This document shows, in pieces, positions 18,804 to 26,808 of a DNA stretch of 64,000 nucleotides. The notes beneath the pieces are model-generated. The model did no database searches and had not been told where the DNA came from. It saw nothing but the letters and a program-made list of their open reading frames with translations. Position 1 is the first letter of the stretch; each line of letters starts with the position of its first letter. The translations under genes were made by a program, and so were the position numbers. Source of the DNA: Rasiella rasia. Lineage in GTDB: Bacteria; Bacteroidota; Bacteroidia; Flavobacteriales; Flavobacteriaceae. The stretch is taken from contig NZ_CP049057.1 in assembly GCF_011044175.1 (NCBI RefSeq), positions 1,751,501 to 1,815,500 of the forward strand, read 5' to 3'.

Positions 18804-19595
18804 ATGGAGGCATGGGAAGCCATATTACTTGGCATCATTCAAGGGTTAACCGAATTTTTACCTGTTTCATCTAGCGGACACCTAGAGCTAGGAAAGGCTA
18901 TTTTGGGGGATAATTCTGTGCCCGAAGAAAGTCTTCTATTTACTGTAGTGCTACACTTTGCCACCGCCTTAAGCACCATTGTTATTTTTAGAAAAGATAT
19001 TATTGAAATTCTTAGTGGTTTGCTGAAATTTAAATGGAATGAAGAAACGCAGTTTGTTACAAAAATTGCTGTTTCTATGATTCCAGCAGCTATTATTGGT
19101 ATTTTATTTGAAGAGCAACTAGAATCATTCTTTGGCGGAAGCATAGCTTTTGTTGGCGCTATGCTAATTATTACGGCTCTTTTATTATGGCTGGCAGATC
19201 GCGCAAAGAACACAGGCAAAAAAGTATCGTTTGCACACGCATTCATTATCGGAATTTCACAAGCCATTGCCATGCTACCAGGAATTTCTCGTAGCGGCGC
19301 CACAATTTCTACGTCGGTATTATTAGGGAATGACAAGAGTAAGGCTGCGCGATTTTCGTTTTTAATGGTTGTCCCTTTAATTTTTGGTAAAATTGCTAAA
19401 GATGTTCTCGGCGGAGAACTTTTTTCTGAAAGCACTAATTACACTACGCTAGGTCTTGGTTTTGCAGCAGCATTTATTGCAGGCTTGTTTGCTTGTACTT
19501 GGATGATTGCCTTGGTAAAAAAGAGCAAACTAAGCTGGTTCTCTATTTACTGTCTTCTTGTTGGGGTCATCGCAATTATTGTAAGTTTTGTTTAA
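18804..19595 (+). CDS. uppP: Undecaprenyl-diphosphatase (BacA/UppP)
   Basis: Recycles undecaprenyl pyrophosphate to the monophosphate carrier for cell-wall synthesis and gives bacitracin tolerance when abundant. The conserved motifs are present: QGLTEFLPVSSSGHLEL (residues 14-30) and the arginine-containing PGISRSGATIST (about residue 155). About eight hydrophobic helices fill 263 residues. It starts 3 bp after the DUF3098 gene, and truB starts 1 bp after its stop. Confidence 0.97.
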   Translation: MEAWEAILLGIIQGLTEFLPVSSSGHLELGKAILGDNSVPEESLLFTVVLHFATALSTIVIFRKDIIEILSGLLKFKWNEETQFVTKIAVSMIPAAIIGILFEEQLESFFGGSIAFVGAMLIITALLLWLADRAKNTGKKVSFAHAFIIGISQAIAMLPGISRSGATISTSVLLGNDKSKAARFSFLMVVPLIFGKIAKDVLGGELFSESTNYTTLGLGFAAAFIAGLFACTWMIALVKKSKLSWFSIYCLLVGVIAIIVSFV

Positions 19596-19596
19596 T

Positions 19597-20289
19597 ATGA
19601 CAGCCGAAGACTATAAAAACGGACAGGTTATTTTAATTGACAAACCACTAGAATGGACTTCCTTTCAAGTGGTAAATAAGGTGCGTTGGCTCATTAGAAA
19701 ACAATTCAATCTTAAAAAAATTAAAGTAGGTCATGCGGGTACTTTAGACCCTTTGGCAACTGGATTGCTGATTCTATGTACTGGTAAATTCACGAAGCAA
19801 ATAGAAACATACCAAGCGCAACACAAAGAGTACACTGGTATCATAACATTGGGGGCAACGACGCCTAGTTACGATTTAGAAACAGAAATAGACAATAGGT
19901 TTGAAACAGGTTCTATTTCCGAAGAAAACATACGCAATACTACCAAACAATTTGTTGGTGATATCCAACAACAACCTCCAGTGTTTTCTGCCTTAAAGAA
20001 AGAGGGGAAACGCCTATATGAGTATGCCAGAGCGGGCGAAGTTGTTGAAATACCGAGTAGGCAAATACATATTTCAAGTTTTGAAATTACTAAGATAAAC
20101 ATGCCTGAAGTTTCATTTAAAGTAGCTTGCAGCAAAGGCACCTACATTAGATCGCTCGCGCATGACTTCGGAAAAGCGTTAGATAATGGAGCCCACCTTT
20201 CGGCATTACGACGTACAAAAATTGGCGATTTTTCTGTTAACAACGCAATTTCAATAGAAGCTTTTGAAAAATCTATCAAAGATTTGTAG
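19597..20289 (+). CDS. truB: tRNA pseudouridine-55 synthase
   Basis: Isomerises U55 in the T-loop of tRNAs. It shows the catalytic motif GHAGTLDPLATGLL (about residues 45-58, Asp nucleophile), an early DKPLEWTSFQVVNKVR, and PPVFSALKKEGKRLYEYAR (about residues 125-143), with CSKGTYIRSLAHD near the end. At 230 residues it lacks the C-terminal PUA-like extension of longer TruBs. The start is ATG 19597, directly after the uppP stop; a TTG 9 bp upstream inside uppP is unlikely. Confidence 0.95.
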   Translation: MTAEDYKNGQVILIDKPLEWTSFQVVNKVRWLIRKQFNLKKIKVGHAGTLDPLATGLLILCTGKFTKQIETYQAQHKEYTGIITLGATTPSYDLETEIDNRFETGSISEENIRNTTKQFVGDIQQQPPVFSALKKEGKRLYEYARAGEVVEIPSRQIHISSFEITKINMPEVSFKVACSKGTYIRSLAHDFGKALDNGAHLSALRRTKIGDFSVNNAISIEAFEKSIKDL

Positions 20290-20398
20290 AAAATCCTATA
20301 AGTAAAAGGAGCCGCTCAACACAATTGTAGATTGAGCGCTATCATAACAACCCGTTAATTTTCAAGGTGTTTTCAAGAAAATTTCAGTACTTGCAATT

Positions 20399-21112
20399 AT
20401 GAATTTTAACTATTCATATCGTTCGTTTTTAATCACTTGCCTACTTTTTGCTATATTTTTTCTTGCACTCTATAGCTGGAAGTTGGGAAAAGGGCAAGAA
20501 CCTTTTAATCCTAAATACGATATAGAATATACCGAAACTGATCCGCTTTTAGAAGAAGAGCAAGATGAACTGGCGCTTTCTGAGCTTGAGAAAACTATCA
20601 TAGAGACAAACCGCGCCTACAATGAGGCCGAAGCTTTTTTAGAAGAAGGTACAGACGCAGAAGAAGAAAGCCTTGAATCTAAACTAGCCCAAATGGACGC
20701 GGCTATTACCGAGGGGTTAACAAACAACTCGAACGCCACCATAAAAGCTGCCAAAGAAAAAGTAAATGAAACTTTTGAAACATCTCTGAGTAAAGAAGAA
20801 GGCAATAAAAAGGCTACAAAAGGTAGCAACCGTAAAACAACTATTCGGTATAGGCTAAAAGACCGAAATGCCTTAGACTTACCCAACCCTGTATACATCT
20901 GTGAAGGTGGCGGCAACATTGTTATATCAATTGAGGTGAACGAGCTTGGTAAAGTAACCAAGGCCACCTATAACAAAGGACTGTCTACTACCACAAATGG
21001 CTGTCTCATAGAAAGCGCGTTGAACTACGCTAACGATTCCCGATTTACAACCTTAGCGGGTAAACCAAGTCAGTTAGGCACTATTACATATAGCTTTCCC
21101 GGACAAGATTAG
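20399..21112 (+). CDS. Hypothetical membrane-anchored protein with TonB-like C-terminal domain
   Basis: 237 residues. One helix at about residues 10-28 is followed by an acidic region (EEEQDEL, EEGTDAEEE) predicted as coiled helix to about residue 140. A C-terminal domain then follows: NIVISIEVNELGKVTKATYNKGL, a Cys near NGCLIESAL, and LGTITYSFPG, which resembles the beta-alpha-beta of TonB C-terminal domains. It may transmit force or interact in the periplasm, but lacks the Pro-rich spacer of classical TonB. It follows truB by 109 bp. Confidence 0.6.
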   Translation: MNFNYSYRSFLITCLLFAIFFLALYSWKLGKGQEPFNPKYDIEYTETDPLLEEEQDELALSELEKTIIETNRAYNEAEAFLEEGTDAEEESLESKLAQMDAAITEGLTNNSNATIKAAKEKVNETFETSLSKEEGNKKATKGSNRKTTIRYRLKDRNALDLPNPVYICEGGGNIVISIEVNELGKVTKATYNKGLSTTTNGCLIESALNYANDSRFTTLAGKPSQLGTITYSFPGQD

Positions 21113-21723
21113 TCGATTAAACGCGCTAAATCTTCAAATATATTTTGGCCTTTGTCTTTGGTGTACCAAACTTGCAGGTCTCTCTTAAACTCTGGAGTGA
21201 GTGTACCATGTGCTGCTTTAAAATCATTTACCATTTTTGTTGCCACCGATGGGCGTGGACCCCAACTGGTAATCACTTTATTCTTTTCGGTATCAAAGAC
21301 TATTAATTTGGGAATAGAGCGACTTCCGTTGGTTAAAAAGGCGTCCATTAATTCGGGATGTTCATCTCTCAAAACAACACTTAATGTGATTCCTTCTGCT
21401 AAATCGGCTACTTTTTGCATTGCTGGCATGCTTTGAGCTGCATCACCACACCAACTCTCGGTTAACACCAACCATTGTTGTTTGCTCGACGTGTTTTTAA
21501 ATGCAGTTGCCACAGCTTCAGGTATTTTAAGCGTTTTGTCTAATCTACGCATACGCGCATTGCTTAACTGGGTGTATTCGCTTAGCGCTTCTGTTTGGAT
21601 AGCTCCTGTGCTAGTTTCTTGCTGCGCATGAGCCGCAACTAATTCTCTATAGGCTGTATAATCTGTTGCCTCAGTCATAGCCTTAGCTACAAGTACTTCT
21701 TTTGTTTTTTCTGAAATTTTCAT
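21109..21723 (-). CDS. Thioredoxin-like protein with a single active-site Cys
   Basis: Cytoplasmic thioredoxin-fold protein of about 205 residues. The active-site region reads TESWCGDAAQSMP (about residue 100), keeping the first Cys of CxxC while the second is Ala. A cis-Pro-like GSRSIPKLIVFD follows. This matches a Bacteroidota thioredoxin family with a CGDA motif, so it is probably not a normal disulfide reductase. The start is taken at the internal ATG (MKISEKTKEV), two codons after an alternative ATG. It converges with the preceding gene, sharing four bases at the stops. Confidence 0.8.
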   Translation of the reverse strand: MKISEKTKEVLVAKAMTEATDYTAYRELVAAHAQQETSTGAIQTEALSEYTQLSNARMRRLDKTLKIPEAVATAFKNTSSKQQWLVLTESWCGDAAQSMPAMQKVADLAEGITLSVVLRDEHPELMDAFLTNGSRSIPKLIVFDTEKNKVITSWGPRPSVATKMVNDFKAAHGTLTPEFKRDLQVWYTKDKGQNIFEDLARLID

Positions 21724-21786
21724 ATGCACTAAGACGTAAAAAAAAATAATAACTTACTACCTTTCGACATCTTCAAAAATAAAACT

Positions 21787-22350
21787 ATGAAAAAAAATCG
21801 CTGTTGGTGGTGTGGTGACGATCCTTTATACATTTCTTATCATGATGAAGAGTGGGGAGTGCCTGTAAAAGACGATGAACGCCTGTTCGAATTTTTAATT
21901 TTAGAAACTTTTCAAGCTGGGTTAAGTTGGATTACCATACTTCGAAAACGCGAAAATTTCAGAAAGGCATTCGACAATTTCGACTATAAAAAAATTGCAA
22001 AGTATTCTGAGAATAAAATTGAGGCTTTGTTACAAGATGCAGGAATTATACGAAATAGATTAAAAGTTCGTGCTACTGTTAGTAACGCTCAAGCTTATAT
22101 GAAAGTTCAAGAAGAGTTTGGCTCTTTTAGCGATTATATTTGGGGATTTGTAGATGGCACCCCTATTAAAAACCAACTAAAGTCTAAAGAAAATGTTCCC
22201 GCCAACACCACATTGAGTGATACTATTAGCAAAGATTTAAAAAAGCGGGGATTTAAATTTGTGGGCAGTACTGTGGTTTATGCTCATATGCAAGCTACAG
22301 GCATGGTAAATGACCACCTTGTTGATTGTTTCCGTTATACGCAGGTATAA
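21787..22350 (+). CDS. tag: DNA-3-methyladenine glycosylase I
   Basis: Base-excision repair enzyme removing 3-methyladenine. The family is clear: RCWWCGDDPLYISYHDEEWGVP at the N-terminus with the zinc-binding Cys and His, LILETFQAGLSWITILRKRENFRKAF (about residues 36-61), GFKFVGSTVVYAHMQATGMVNDH and the zinc-binding C-terminal HLVDCF. The length of 187 residues is normal. It is single and converges on a small secreted-protein gene 1 bp away. Confidence 0.95.
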   Translation: MKKNRCWWCGDDPLYISYHDEEWGVPVKDDERLFEFLILETFQAGLSWITILRKRENFRKAFDNFDYKKIAKYSENKIEALLQDAGIIRNRLKVRATVSNAQAYMKVQEEFGSFSDYIWGFVDGTPIKNQLKSKENVPANTTLSDTISKDLKKRGFKFVGSTVVYAHMQATGMVNDHLVDCFRYTQV

Positions 22351-22351
22351 A

Positions 22352-22702
22352 TTAGTTTCTGGCTGCGGTGGCCACAGCAAGGTATTTATTATTTTTTGCT
22401 GAAACTTTAAGTGCACGAAGTGTCTGCTTATAGCGATGCTTGGCGGCTGCATCTTTAGGCATCTCTAGGTCAAACCATTTTTCGAACCACTTTTTAGCTT
22501 CTTTATAATTACTTCGGAAATATTGAGCCATTGCCAACTCTTTATAAATTTCGAGCGTAGGATAACCTTCCTTAACAACTTGTTCGTAGACTTTTACAAT
22601 ATCTACATCTGTGTTTACATCTGTCTTCTTAGTCTGGGCAGTCACAGACAGACTACAGAATAGGGCGAGACACACCGCTACTATAAGGTGAAAATTTTTC
22701 AT
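22352..22702 (-). CDS. Small secreted TPR-like protein
   Basis: 116 residues with a signal peptide (cut near VTAQ, residue 22) and a mature part that looks like one to two tetratricopeptide-type helix pairs (TLEIYKELAMAQYFRSNYKEAKKWFEKWF). In Flavobacteriaceae similar sequences form the N-terminal part of OmpA-like outer-membrane proteins, but no OmpA domain follows here. It may be a stand-alone periplasmic adaptor; the function is unknown. Confidence 0.65.
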   Translation of the reverse strand: MKNFHLIVAVCLALFCSLSVTAQTKKTDVNTDVDIVKVYEQVVKEGYPTLEIYKELAMAQYFRSNYKEAKKWFEKWFDLEMPKDAAAKHRYKQTLRALKVSAKNNKYLAVATAARN

Positions 22703-22801
22703 AAGCTTGGGACTTTAGAAATAAGTAGTAGCAATATGATAAATATCTGATTAAAAACCAAATATATCCCATGAAATACACGAAACTATAACATTAATAC
22801 G

Positions 22802-22826
22802 AAAAAAGCCACAAATAAATGTGGCT
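22802..22826 (-). terminator. Intrinsic terminator after the deiminase gene
   Basis: On the minus strand GCCACA and TGTGGC form a 6-bp stem with a 6-base loop, followed by six T. It lies 27 bp past the stop codon at 22853. Confidence 0.8.
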
Positions 22827-22852
22827 AAATTCAATGTTTTACATGCCTTATT

Positions 22853-24595
22853 TTAGCGCTTTAGCAGCTTCCTTACTGTAGTACCTTGGGCAGTTGTAAG
22901 TGAAACAAACAACGTTCCAGACCAGTTAGACTGCAATGGCATACGTAATACTCCTCCATCTACACGTTCTGTACTAGCATGTAGTGTTTGCCCCAATAGA
23001 TTTGTAATAGTTACATCTACCGCGGTAATATCCTGACTAAATCTGAACGACATTTCTGTTGTTGCCGGATTAGGGAAGGGCCCCATTACACGATTTGCCT
23101 CTAAGTTTGCTAATCCAAGTGAACCGTCTAAAACAATAGACCAATATCCTTCTGGAGCTACTATTGGGCGAACCATTGATTTACCAGATGTAGCCTCTGC
23201 AGAGATATAATATTGAATATCTTCTGTAGTTTCTGGAATTGCAATAGTCGCTTCCCACATATCGGCACCTACCGATGTCATTGCGCTCTCTGTCCAGGTA
23301 GTTGCACTTTCTTCTTTCCAAAATACAGATGCAGTAGTAATACCAGAGATATGCTTTATTTGAGCTTCTACAGTAACATTTGTATTTGCTTCGGCTTCCT
23401 TAATTTTTTGATGAACAATCCATAGCGGCTCATCTACACCTATGGTATGTGTAATACAATGAATAGCACCAACTTGAGAAATTAAATTTTCTCCAGAGTT
23501 ATCTACATCTATACCTACAATATTGTACCCAGGCATCATTTCTTGCCATTGCTGTAATGCGGGCCCATCAACTTCTGGTCTGTAGATAGGTAGTAAAATT
23601 GATTTGTTCACAAAGATGGCGTTGGTAAAGTTTCTATAAAACCCTCCGTTGTCTGGATAGTTACCTGAAGTACTTGGCGGTGCATCAATCCACTTTACAT
23701 CGTATGGTGTACCAAATGGCGATTGAAAATTATTTAGTACGTAGTTGATGTTCTGTTCTATTTGCGGCCCGTCTGCCACCCCTTCTGGATATTTACTCAC
23801 CAACAACGTTTCTTCATCTAACAACTTTAGGTGCATATCGATATGATTAATGACATCAAAAGGCAATGCTGTCATTTTAATATAGGTGTCAATACCCATA
23901 TAATCACTCATAATCTGATCTATTTGTGCTTCGGTTTTAGGAGATACTCCGTAAGGATTACCTGGCTCATTTTCTTCTAGAATTAATTCTGAAGCAAATG
24001 CATTTCCTAGTCCATCGCTCATAAAATTTCCGCCGGTATTCACCAAATCGTTAGTTCCTGAATCTGTTACATAAATTGGAACACCAGTAGTACTTGCGTG
24101 GGCTAAAGGCATTACATTATCATTAGGCCTCGGACGATTATAAATCCAATCTACAAGAGCTCGTTCACCTACATCATCACTATAAACTGTATTACCCGCA
24201 TAGTCGCGAATCCAGATACTGTCCCAATCTTCATCCATAAAGGTGATATTGGCAAGACTAATACCGTTAGAAGTTAAATAATTAGAAACAGAAGTTTCGT
24301 TTTGTGTGGTAATAATTACCTTACATTCTTGAACACCTACTTCTACTATCTGACGTAAAATATTCTCAAAATTGGGTTCCCAAGTTACAACTAGGTATTC
24401 TACTTCTTCCCATTCGGCCATGGTACGCACGGGTCCTGTTGGGGGTGGTGTACGATTGGCATTGCTAAATGGAAAATCGTTTAACTGAAGTTTTTCTCCT
24501 TCAGTCAGATAATTAGGCAACGGCTGCTCTTGTGCAAACATAAATGTGCTCAAGCAAACTAAGAAAAGCAGTAAAAGTGGGGTATTCTTTTTCAT
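22853..24595 (-). CDS. T9SS-secreted agmatine / peptidylarginine deiminase family protein
   Basis: 580-residue secreted enzyme. An N-terminal signal peptide (cut near FAQE) is followed by a guanidino-group-modifying domain with WIRDYAGNT (about residue 125), GGNFMSDGLGNAF (about residue 186), HIDMHLKLLDEE (about residue 250) and a candidate catalytic Cys in IHCITHTIG (about residue 375). A C-terminal FPNPATTEMSF module then ends in VRKLLKR, a T9SS sorting domain. The family covers agmatine deiminase and the Porphyromonas peptidylarginine deiminase. Secretion favours extracellular protein or peptide arginine, or agmatine, as substrate. The start at 24595 is chosen for the signal peptide; an upstream extension overlaps aat and is unlikely. 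Confidence 0.88.
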   Translation of the reverse strand: MKKNTPLLLLFLVCLSTFMFAQEQPLPNYLTEGEKLQLNDFPFSNANRTPPPTGPVRTMAEWEEVEYLVVTWEPNFENILRQIVEVGVQECKVIITTQNETSVSNYLTSNGISLANITFMDEDWDSIWIRDYAGNTVYSDDVGERALVDWIYNRPRPNDNVMPLAHASTTGVPIYVTDSGTNDLVNTGGNFMSDGLGNAFASELILEENEPGNPYGVSPKTEAQIDQIMSDYMGIDTYIKMTALPFDVINHIDMHLKLLDEETLLVSKYPEGVADGPQIEQNINYVLNNFQSPFGTPYDVKWIDAPPSTSGNYPDNGGFYRNFTNAIFVNKSILLPIYRPEVDGPALQQWQEMMPGYNIVGIDVDNSGENLISQVGAIHCITHTIGVDEPLWIVHQKIKEAEANTNVTVEAQIKHISGITTASVFWKEESATTWTESAMTSVGADMWEATIAIPETTEDIQYYISAEATSGKSMVRPIVAPEGYWSIVLDGSLGLANLEANRVMGPFPNPATTEMSFRFSQDITAVDVTITNLLGQTLHASTERVDGGVLRMPLQSNWSGTLFVSLTTAQGTTVRKLLKR

Positions 24596-24642
24596 AAAAA
24601 AACAAATTGAATTGATTGCGAATATACGGAAATAATTTACGA

Positions 24643-25299
24643 TTAATATGCTGAATGGCTTTGCGTTAACAACTCCATAAATGAACTTCTTGAGATTTCT
24701 TTTGCGCCAAAACGCTCTAAATGAGACGTGTACACCTGACAATCTATTATTTGGTAATTCTCACCGGCGCAACGGTTAATGAGCGATTCAAAACCAACCT
24801 TAGAAGCATTACTTTCAAGACTAAACATACTTTCTCCGCAGAAAACCTTCTGTTCTGGAAGGTCTATTCCGTAGCCACCCCCAACTAAAACTATATCTCT
24901 CCAAACTTCAAATGATAATGCATGCCCAAGTTTGTGTAACTTTTGGTACGCACATATCATCTCTTTTGTTATCCATGTGCCCTGCTGCCCCGCTCTTTTT
25001 ACACATGCGCATTGCTCAATAACTGCATCAAAATTTTTATTAAAGGTAACTGTGAACTCCTGTTTTCGAATCACCTTTTTTAGCGACTTAGAAATTGTAA
25101 CATCTTCTAAAAAAAGAACCATACGCGGATTGGGACTCCACCAAAGAATGGGCTGATTTGCTTCGTACCAAGGAAAAATTCCCGACCTATATGCAAGTAG
25201 TAATCTTTCCGTAGAAAGATCGCCTCCTATGGCAAGCAAGCCATCGGGATTTGCCTCTTCTACCTTTGGAAAAAGCAGTTCTTTTGAAAGTACCTTCAT
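24643..25299 (-). CDS. aat: Leucyl/phenylalanyl-tRNA-protein transferase
   Basis: N-end-rule enzyme that adds Leu or Phe to N-terminal Lys or Arg of proteins for ClpAP/ClpS degradation. It shows FPKVEEANPDGLLAIGGDLSTERLLLAYRSGIFPWYE, WWSPNPRMVL (about residue 53), GTWITKEMICAYQKLHKLGHALSFEVW (about residue 102), and FCGESMFSLESNASKVGF. The length of 218 residues is normal. Confidence 0.95.
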   Translation of the reverse strand: MKVLSKELLFPKVEEANPDGLLAIGGDLSTERLLLAYRSGIFPWYEANQPILWWSPNPRMVLFLEDVTISKSLKKVIRKQEFTVTFNKNFDAVIEQCACVKRAGQQGTWITKEMICAYQKLHKLGHALSFEVWRDIVLVGGGYGIDLPEQKVFCGESMFSLESNASKVGFESLINRCAGENYQIIDCQVYTSHLERFGAKEISRSSFMELLTQSHSAY

Positions 25300-25365
25300 T
25301 AAAAAATAGGTCGTTTATAGTTAAACCACCTTACTATTTATATTTCAGCAAGATGTTTCGTAAAA

Positions 25366-25395
25366 ATAAAAAATCCCGCCTAACGGCAGGATTTT
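25366..25395 (-). terminator. Intrinsic terminator after the DUF3127 gene
   Basis: Arms AAAATCCCGCC (25370-25380) and GGCAGGATTTT (25385-25395) pair with one mismatch and a four-base loop. Reading the minus strand, the hairpin ends in a run of T, 20 bp past the stop at 25415. Confidence 0.75.
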
Positions 25396-25414
25396 AACTA
25401 TATGTTATTATTCC

Positions 25415-25789
25415 TTAGAATGGAAGATCATCGTGATCATCTTCATTCAGATTTGTTGCAGGTTCAAAGGCATCTGCGGGGGGCATTGGAGGCATATCTG
25501 CTGCAACAGATTGATCTATATTTTCAATTCTCCAACCCTGAATAGAGTTAAAGTACTTTGTCTCTCCTTGTGGATTTACCCATTCACGACCACGTAGGTT
25601 AATGCTCACCTTCACATTTTGCCCAACTTGATACGTATTTAAAAGGTCTGTTTTATCTTGCACAAACTCAATCATTATGTGTTGTGGATATTGCTCTTCT
25701 GTAGTCACAACCAATTCTCTCTTTCTAAAACCATTGCTTCCATAGGTTTTAGTTTCGTCTATCATTTTAATTTTTCCTTGTACTTCCAT
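25415..25789 (-). CDS. DUF3127 protein (OB-fold-like) with SSB-type acidic C-terminal tip
   Basis: About 124 residues. The N-terminal 95 match DUF3127: EVQGKIKMIDETKTYGSNGF, then beta strands LVVTTEEQYPQHIMIEF and NVKVSINLRGREW, consistent with an OB-fold. The tail is disordered and ends NEDDHDDLPF, almost the same as the end of the SSB protein at 49683-50138 (TEDDDLPF). In SSB this tip recruits repair and replication proteins, so a link to DNA metabolism is inferred. The start is placed at MEVQGKIK; two upstream ATGs (25798 and 25795) are also open. Confidence 0.85.
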   Translation of the reverse strand: MEVQGKIKMIDETKTYGSNGFRKRELVVTTEEQYPQHIMIEFVQDKTDLLNTYQVGQNVKVSINLRGREWVNPQGETKYFNSIQGWRIENIDQSVAADMPPMPPADAFEPATNLNEDDHDDLPF

Positions 25790-25833
25790 ATTCATCATCC
25801 GTTATATCGGATTCCTTATTAATTAAACTTATT

Positions 25834-26712
25834 TTATTTTTTAGACAGCAACAAACACCACGCTTGATGCACGTCTCCAGTGCTCAAAAGTGCTTGTGCT
25901 TCTGTGTGTATTTCTGCTTCTGTACCCGACATAATTAAGTATTGATACGGCTCAGATGCTTGGTTCACAAAGGTACTAATTTCATCTTCATTAGGCAACG
26001 CTTCAACGTTCGCAAGCATCCCTAAATCGTTACCCGTCAAAGTTTTACTTAAACGTACGGCAAGTGGCAATCTATCTACACCAATACCTAGAGTGCGCAA
26101 CGGTTTTTCAACTTCAAACAGCCCATCTTTTGCTCTCGAGTACCAATTTCCACCCATTCTTGCAACGGTGTCAATTTTAAGTGGATCTATTTTCTGTTCA
26201 TCATCTAGCACAGCCTCATCTATATGTACATGTACAACTTCACACAACACCAAATTACCTGCACCGCCTTCATTTCCTAAGTGAATAACGTCCGTTACTT
26301 TACATTCAAATTGAACCGGGGCTTCTTTAACACGTGGCGGTTTTACAACAGATGACGGGATTTGAGTAAAACCCGCTTTTATAAACTCATTTACACCTTT
26401 GTCATACTCTGTAGAAGAAAGACTCATTTGTTGAACCATAGCATGACTCACAATGTTAATAACCACTTCTTTGGTCTCCAGTACATTCTCTAACGTATGC
26501 TTGGTTGTATTATCACGAACCCTTCGTGCCGGTGAAAAAATCATGACAGGTGGGTTTGCACTAAACACATTAAAAAAACTATACGGAGAAAGGTTCACAT
26601 TGCCCTCTGCATCTACTGTGCTTGCAAAACAAATAGGTCTAGGCGATACTGCGCCTAACAAATACCCATGTAACGCGCCAACTGAAATTGCTTTTGGATC
26701 TATACTTAGCAT
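25834..26712 (-). CDS. Flavin reductase family protein (FMN-binding split barrel)
   Basis: 293-residue member of the flavin reductase-like, FMN-binding family. It shows GYLLGAVSPRPICFASTVDAEGNVNLSPYSFFNVFSANPP, with the SPRP FMN-site region and the later MGGNWYSRAK (about residue 190). It probably reduces flavins or uses FMN on small substrates; the partner is unknown. The start at 26712 (MLSIDPK) is chosen because a TACATTTG promoter box lies just upstream, between it and the alternative ATG at 26751. Confidence 0.85.
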   Translation of the reverse strand: MLSIDPKAISVGALHGYLLGAVSPRPICFASTVDAEGNVNLSPYSFFNVFSANPPVMIFSPARRVRDNTTKHTLENVLETKEVVINIVSHAMVQQMSLSSTEYDKGVNEFIKAGFTQIPSSVVKPPRVKEAPVQFECKVTDVIHLGNEGGAGNLVLCEVVHVHIDEAVLDDEQKIDPLKIDTVARMGGNWYSRAKDGLFEVEKPLRTLGIGVDRLPLAVRLSKTLTGNDLGMLANVEALPNEDEISTFVNQASEPYQYLIMSGTEAEIHTEAQALLSTGDVHQAWCLLLSKK

Positions 26713-26716
26713 AGCA

Positions 26717-26724
26717 CAAATGTA
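26717..26724 (-). promoter_or_regulatory. -7 promoter box of the flavin reductase gene
   Basis: Reads TACATTTG on the minus strand, matching TAnnTTTG, ending 4 bases before ATG 26712. It implies an extremely short leader and argues against the upstream start. Confidence 0.45.
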
Positions 26725-26808
26725 CCCAATGTGACTAGTTATTGAAAACATAGCAACACAATAATATTAACATAATTACTTTATATTTAGAACTGGAAAA
26801 AACAATCT

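Noticed and set aside
18839-19435. 198-codon minus-strand frame opposite uppP
   Set aside because: It is antisense to a clear uppP gene and has no recognisable domain; a shadow frame.
24596-24742. N-terminal extension of the deiminase gene to 24742
   Set aside because: It overlaps the end of aat, has no signal peptide at its N-terminus, and the ATG at 24595 gives a normal signal peptide.
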